Assembly: GCF_000429265.1 (NCBI RefSeq)
Contig: NZ_KE386873.1
Location: 234,141 to 298,140 of the forward strand
DNA from: Actinomyces gerencseriae DSM 6844
GTDB taxonomy: Bacteria; Actinomycetota; Actinomycetes; Actinomycetales; Actinomycetaceae
Direction of reading: 5' to 3'
Length of the DNA: 64,000 nucleotides
Shown: positions 61,264 to 64,000 of the stretch, piece after piece
Position numbering within the stretch: position 1 is the first letter of the stretch
Layout: each line of letters opens with the position of its first letter
Notes under the pieces: generated by a model
The model's input: the letters and a program-made list of their open reading frames with translations, nothing else
What the model was told of the DNA's origin: nothing
Database searches by the model: none
Position numbers and translations under genes: made by a program

Positions 61264-64000
61264 GTGGACCGAACCGCGCCCGACCCGCTCGCCCGGCTAC
61301 TCGCCGCCCCTCCTCCGCTGCCCGCCAGGGAAGCCCTCCCCCGACTCCGCGAACTGCTGACCGGCGTTCCGGCGCGCGGAGTCGTCGTCGCCGCTCCGCC
61401 CGGCACCGGCAAGACCACCCTCATCCCGCCCCTGGTCGCCCAGGTCCTCACCGCCCCGGCCGGTGACCGGCGCATCATCGTCACCCAGCCCCGGCGCGTC
61501 GCCGCACGCGCCGCCGCACGACGCCTGGCGGCTCTGCTCGACGAGCCTCTCGGGGCGACCATCGGCTACGCGGTGCGCGGAGAGCGGAGAACCGGCCCGC
61601 GCACGCGCGTCGAGATCGTCACCGCCGGGCTGCTGCTGCGCCGTCTGCAGGCCGACCCCGACCTGCCCGGCGTGGCCGCCGTCATCCTGGACGAGGTGCA
61701 CGAGCGCTCCCTGGAGTCCGACCTGCTCCTGGCCCTCCTCCTGGACGCCCGGGCACTGCACGAGGACCTGACGATCATCGCCATGTCCGCCACCGCCGAC
61801 CTCGAACGCCTGCCCGCCCTGCTCGGCGGCCCCGACAGCCCTGCCACCGACCTCGGCGATTCCGGCGCCCCCGGCCCGGAGGCCCCCGACGCCGTCCGGT
61901 CGGCCACGGCCGACGCCACCGTCCCGCCGACCGCGGCCGGCCCCACGACGCCCGTCGTCTCGGTCGGCGACCCGCTCCACCCGATCGAGGAGGTGTGGAC
62001 GCCCCCGCCGCCGCGCGTGCCCCGCCTGGGCCCGCGCGGCGTGCCACGGGAGTTCCTGGCCCACGTCGCCGCCACCGCAAGGCGCGCCCTGACGGAGCGC
62101 ACCGGCGACGTGCTCGCCTTCCTGCCCGGGGTCCGGGAGGTCGACGACGTCGTGAGCCGCCTGCGCGAGTCTCCGTCGTCGGACGTTGACATCCTGCCGC
62201 TCCACGGACGACTGAGCGCCGGTGCGCAGGACGCCGCTCTGGCGCCCTCGCCGCCGGGCCGCCGACGCGTGGTCGTGGCCACGAACGTCGCCGAGTCCTC
62301 CCTGACCGTGCCCGGAGTGCGCGTCGTCGTCGATGCGACGCTGACCCGGCGACCGCACCTGGACGTCGCTCACGGCATGTCGGGCCTGGTGACGGTCGGA
62401 GAGTCCCGCTCGGCGGGCATCCAGCGCGCCGGGCGCGCGGGGCGCGAGGGCCCCGGCGCCGTCTACCGCTGCTGCTCGCCGGTGGATTGGGCACGTGCGC
62501 CGCAGGCGCCCACACCGGAGATCCTGTCCGCCGACCTGACCCGCGTCGCCCTCGAACTCGCGGTGTGGGGCGCACCGGGAGGAGCCGACCTGGCCTGGAT
62601 CGATCCGCCACCCGCCCCGGCCATGGAGGCCGCTCACCGCACGTTGACGCACCTGGGCCTGCTCGACGGCGGCGCGGGGGCCAGCGCATCACCACTGTCG
62701 GCGACCGCGCTCGGGCGCGCCGTGGCTCGGATCCCAACCGAGGTCCGCCTGGCTCGCGCCCTGCTGATCGCCCGCGGGATCATGGGAGCCAAGCGGGCCG
62801 CCGAGGCGACCGCCCTCCTCAGCACCGGCCTGCGACCGCCCGGAGGAGACCTGACCGCGCTGGCGCGCAGCGTGCGTGACGGCGGCACGCACACGGGCAC
62901 GTGGAGGGCCGAGGCCCGCCGCCTGGAGCGAGCGGCCGAGCGCCTCGGCGCCCGGGACGCGTCCCTCGACGCCGCGACCGCCACGCCCCCGACCGCCACG
63001 CCCACCACCCTGGCCGAGGCGGTCGCCCTGGTGTCGGCGCTCGCCCGTCCCGAGTGGATCGCTCATCGTCGCGGCCCGCGGCCCGCAGCCGGGTCACAGG
63101 CCTCCTACGCGAGCGTCGGCGGGGCGGGCCTGCGCACTGCGCGAGCATCCGTCCTGGGCTCATCGCCCTGGCTGGCCGTGGCCGACGTCGATGCCGCGCT
63201 CGGCCGCGGAGAGGCGGTCGTGCGGGCCGCGGCGCCGATCGACGAGGCTCTCGCCCTGAGCGTCGGCGAGCCGTGGCTCGTCGAGGAGGACCGGACCGTG
63301 TGGGCCCGGGGCCGGCTCCGCTCCGAGCGACGACGGCGCCTGGGCGCGATCATCCTGACGACGACGCCGGGCGGCACGCCGTCACCGGGCGCCACGACCG
63401 ACGCCGTAGCGGAGGCGTGCCGAACCGAGGGGCTCGACGTCCTGCCGTGGGGAGAGGCCGCCGAGCTGCGGGCGCGCCTGGCCCTGCTCAACCGCGAGCT
63501 GGGCGAGCCGTGGCCCGCGATGGACGACGGCGCGCTCCTGGACCGGGCCGAGCAGTGGCTGCTGCCCGCGGTCGAGGCCCTCGCCACCTCCGGGAGGCGA
63601 TTCGATCTGAGGCGGCTCGACGTCGGCGCGGCACTGCGGGCGCTGCTGCCGTGGCCGGAGGCGTCCGGCCTCGACGAGCTCGCGCCGCAGCGCATCGAGG
63701 TGCCGTCGGGCTCGCGCATACGGATGTCCTACGTCGGCGAGCAGGGCGAGGCGCTCCAGCGGCCGGTGCTGGCGGTGCGCGTGCAGGAGTGCTTCGGCTG
63801 GGCGGACACGCCCCGGGTGGCGGACGGCCGGGTACCGGTGCTGATCCACCTGCTGTCCCCGGCGGGGCGGCCGGTCGCGGTGACCGACGACCTGCGCTCG
63901 TTCTGGACCGGACCCTATCGGCAGGTGCGCGCGGAGATGCGGGGCAGGTATCCCAGGCACGCCTGGCCCGAGAACCCGTTGTCGGCGCCGGCGACCCGTG
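61264..64000 (+). CDS. hrpB: ATP-dependent helicase HrpB (3' end just outside the window)
   Basis: DExH-box helicase, 912 codons without a stop to the window end. Motif I APPGTGKTT (about residues 43-51), motif Ia TQPRRVAARAAA, motif II DEVH (about 143; DEAH in most relatives), motif III SATAD, motif V VVATNVAESSLTVPGVRVVVDA and motif VI SAGIQRAGRAGREGPG. The C-terminal HrpB domain ends with FWTGPYRQVRAEMRGRYPRHAWPENP, which lies at the end of known HrpB proteins, so only a few residues are missing. GTG 61264 is the first start that keeps the family N terminus (DPLARLLAAPPPLPAREALPRL). An insert near residues 195-245 is Ala/Pro-rich. Biological role of HrpB in most bacteria is unclear; mRNA processing is known in some. 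Confidence 0.92.
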   Translation, partial: MDRTAPDPLARLLAAPPPLPAREALPRLRELLTGVPARGVVVAAPPGTGKTTLIPPLVAQVLTAPAGDRRIIVTQPRRVAARAAARRLAALLDEPLGATIGYAVRGERRTGPRTRVEIVTAGLLLRRLQADPDLPGVAAVILDEVHERSLESDLLLALLLDARALHEDLTIIAMSATADLERLPALLGGPDSPATDLGDSGAPGPEAPDAVRSATADATVPPTAAGPTTPVVSVGDPLHPIEEVWTPPPPRVPRLGPRGVPREFLAHVAATARRALTERTGDVLAFLPGVREVDDVVSRLRESPSSDVDILPLHGRLSAGAQDAALAPSPPGRRRVVVATNVAESSLTVPGVRVVVDATLTRRPHLDVAHGMSGLVTVGESRSAGIQRAGRAGREGPGAVYRCCSPVDWARAPQAPTPEILSADLTRVALELAVWGAPGGADLAWIDPPPAPAMEAAHRTLTHLGLLDGGAGASASPLSATALGRAVARIPTEVRLARALLIARGIMGAKRAAEATALLSTGLRPPGGDLTALARSVRDGGTHTGTWRAEARRLERAAERLGARDASLDAATATPPTATPTTLAEAVALVSALARPEWIAHRRGPRPAAGSQASYASVGGAGLRTARASVLGSSPWLAVADVDAALGRGEAVVRAAAPIDEALALSVGEPWLVEEDRTVWARGRLRSERRRRLGAIILTTTPGGTPSPGATTDAVAEACRTEGLDVLPWGEAAELRARLALLNRELGEPWPAMDDGALLDRAEQWLLPAVEALATSGRRFDLRRLDVGAALRALLPWPEASGLDELAPQRIEVPSGSRIRMSYVGEQGEALQRPVLAVRVQECFGWADTPRVADGRVPVLIHLLSPAGRPVAVTDDLRSFWTGPYRQVRAEMRGRYPRHAWPENPLSAPATR

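Noticed and set aside
60222-61562. 446-residue minus-strand frame including the 81-residue membrane protein
   Set aside because: Upstream of ATG 60467 the frame crosses the operator, phased array and hairpin and enters hrpB antisense. The ribosome-binding site at 60467 marks the real start.

Overview
The window comes from a high-GC Gram-positive bacterium. Codon third positions are almost always G or C, many genes start with GTG, and 4-base ATGA/GTGA overlaps are common. Gene content and order point to the Actinobacteria, most plausibly an Actinomyces-like member of the Actinomycetaceae. Supporting signs are tRNA-Ser, a small SRP RNA, dnaX and recR in order, a LytR_C protein, an actinobacterial VapB-like small protein, DUF1023-type hydrolases and an LAxTG-type sorting signal. 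The genus is inferred.

Layout. (1) 51-12524: six tetrapyrrole genes on the plus strand (hemE, hemY, hemC, hemD, hemB, hemL; the C5 route from glutamate-1-semialdehyde), interrupted between hemE and hemY by two minus-strand genes, a large cell-wall-anchored SGNH hydrolase and a small membrane protein. (2) 12776-23080: an accessory region. It holds a type VII-like hydrolase with a small partner and two membrane-anchored paralogues, a PspC protein, unknown proteins including a 795-residue internally duplicated one, and a three-gene cluster of unknown function. (3) 23070-36669: Zn-macrodomain protein, Dps, a five-gene ABC exporter plus two-component operon, thioredoxin, CPBP protease, Fic AMPylase, RpiR regulator and malic enzyme. 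(4) 37099-43284: asd and lysC (with an internal beta-subunit start), an ABC-2 exporter, a NosL lipoprotein and a VOC protein. (5) 43319-49099: recR, dnaX, SRP RNA, tRNA-Ser and an orphan PstI/BsuBI-like DNA methyltransferase whose 3' end runs across the tRNA gene. (6) 49222-64000: VapB-like and LytR_C proteins, uracil permease, two glutamine-amidotransferase paralogues (one without catalytic residues), a sirtuin, a divergent nucleoside phosphorylase, a four-gene XRE/membrane-protein operon and an almost complete hrpB helicase.

The most unusual feature is a set of non-coding repeats in the intergenic regions. Two loci (53784-53959 and 60791-60986) carry head-to-head arrays of a 9-bp GC-rich motif at an exact 20-bp period around a 17-bp core. 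At both loci the array is followed by a long perfect hairpin and then by CGATCTCG motifs at an exact 22-bp period. The 22-bp-phased motif occurs at six places in the window and the hairpin at three. No protein-coding gene explains them. They look like a dispersed family of protein-binding or structured elements.
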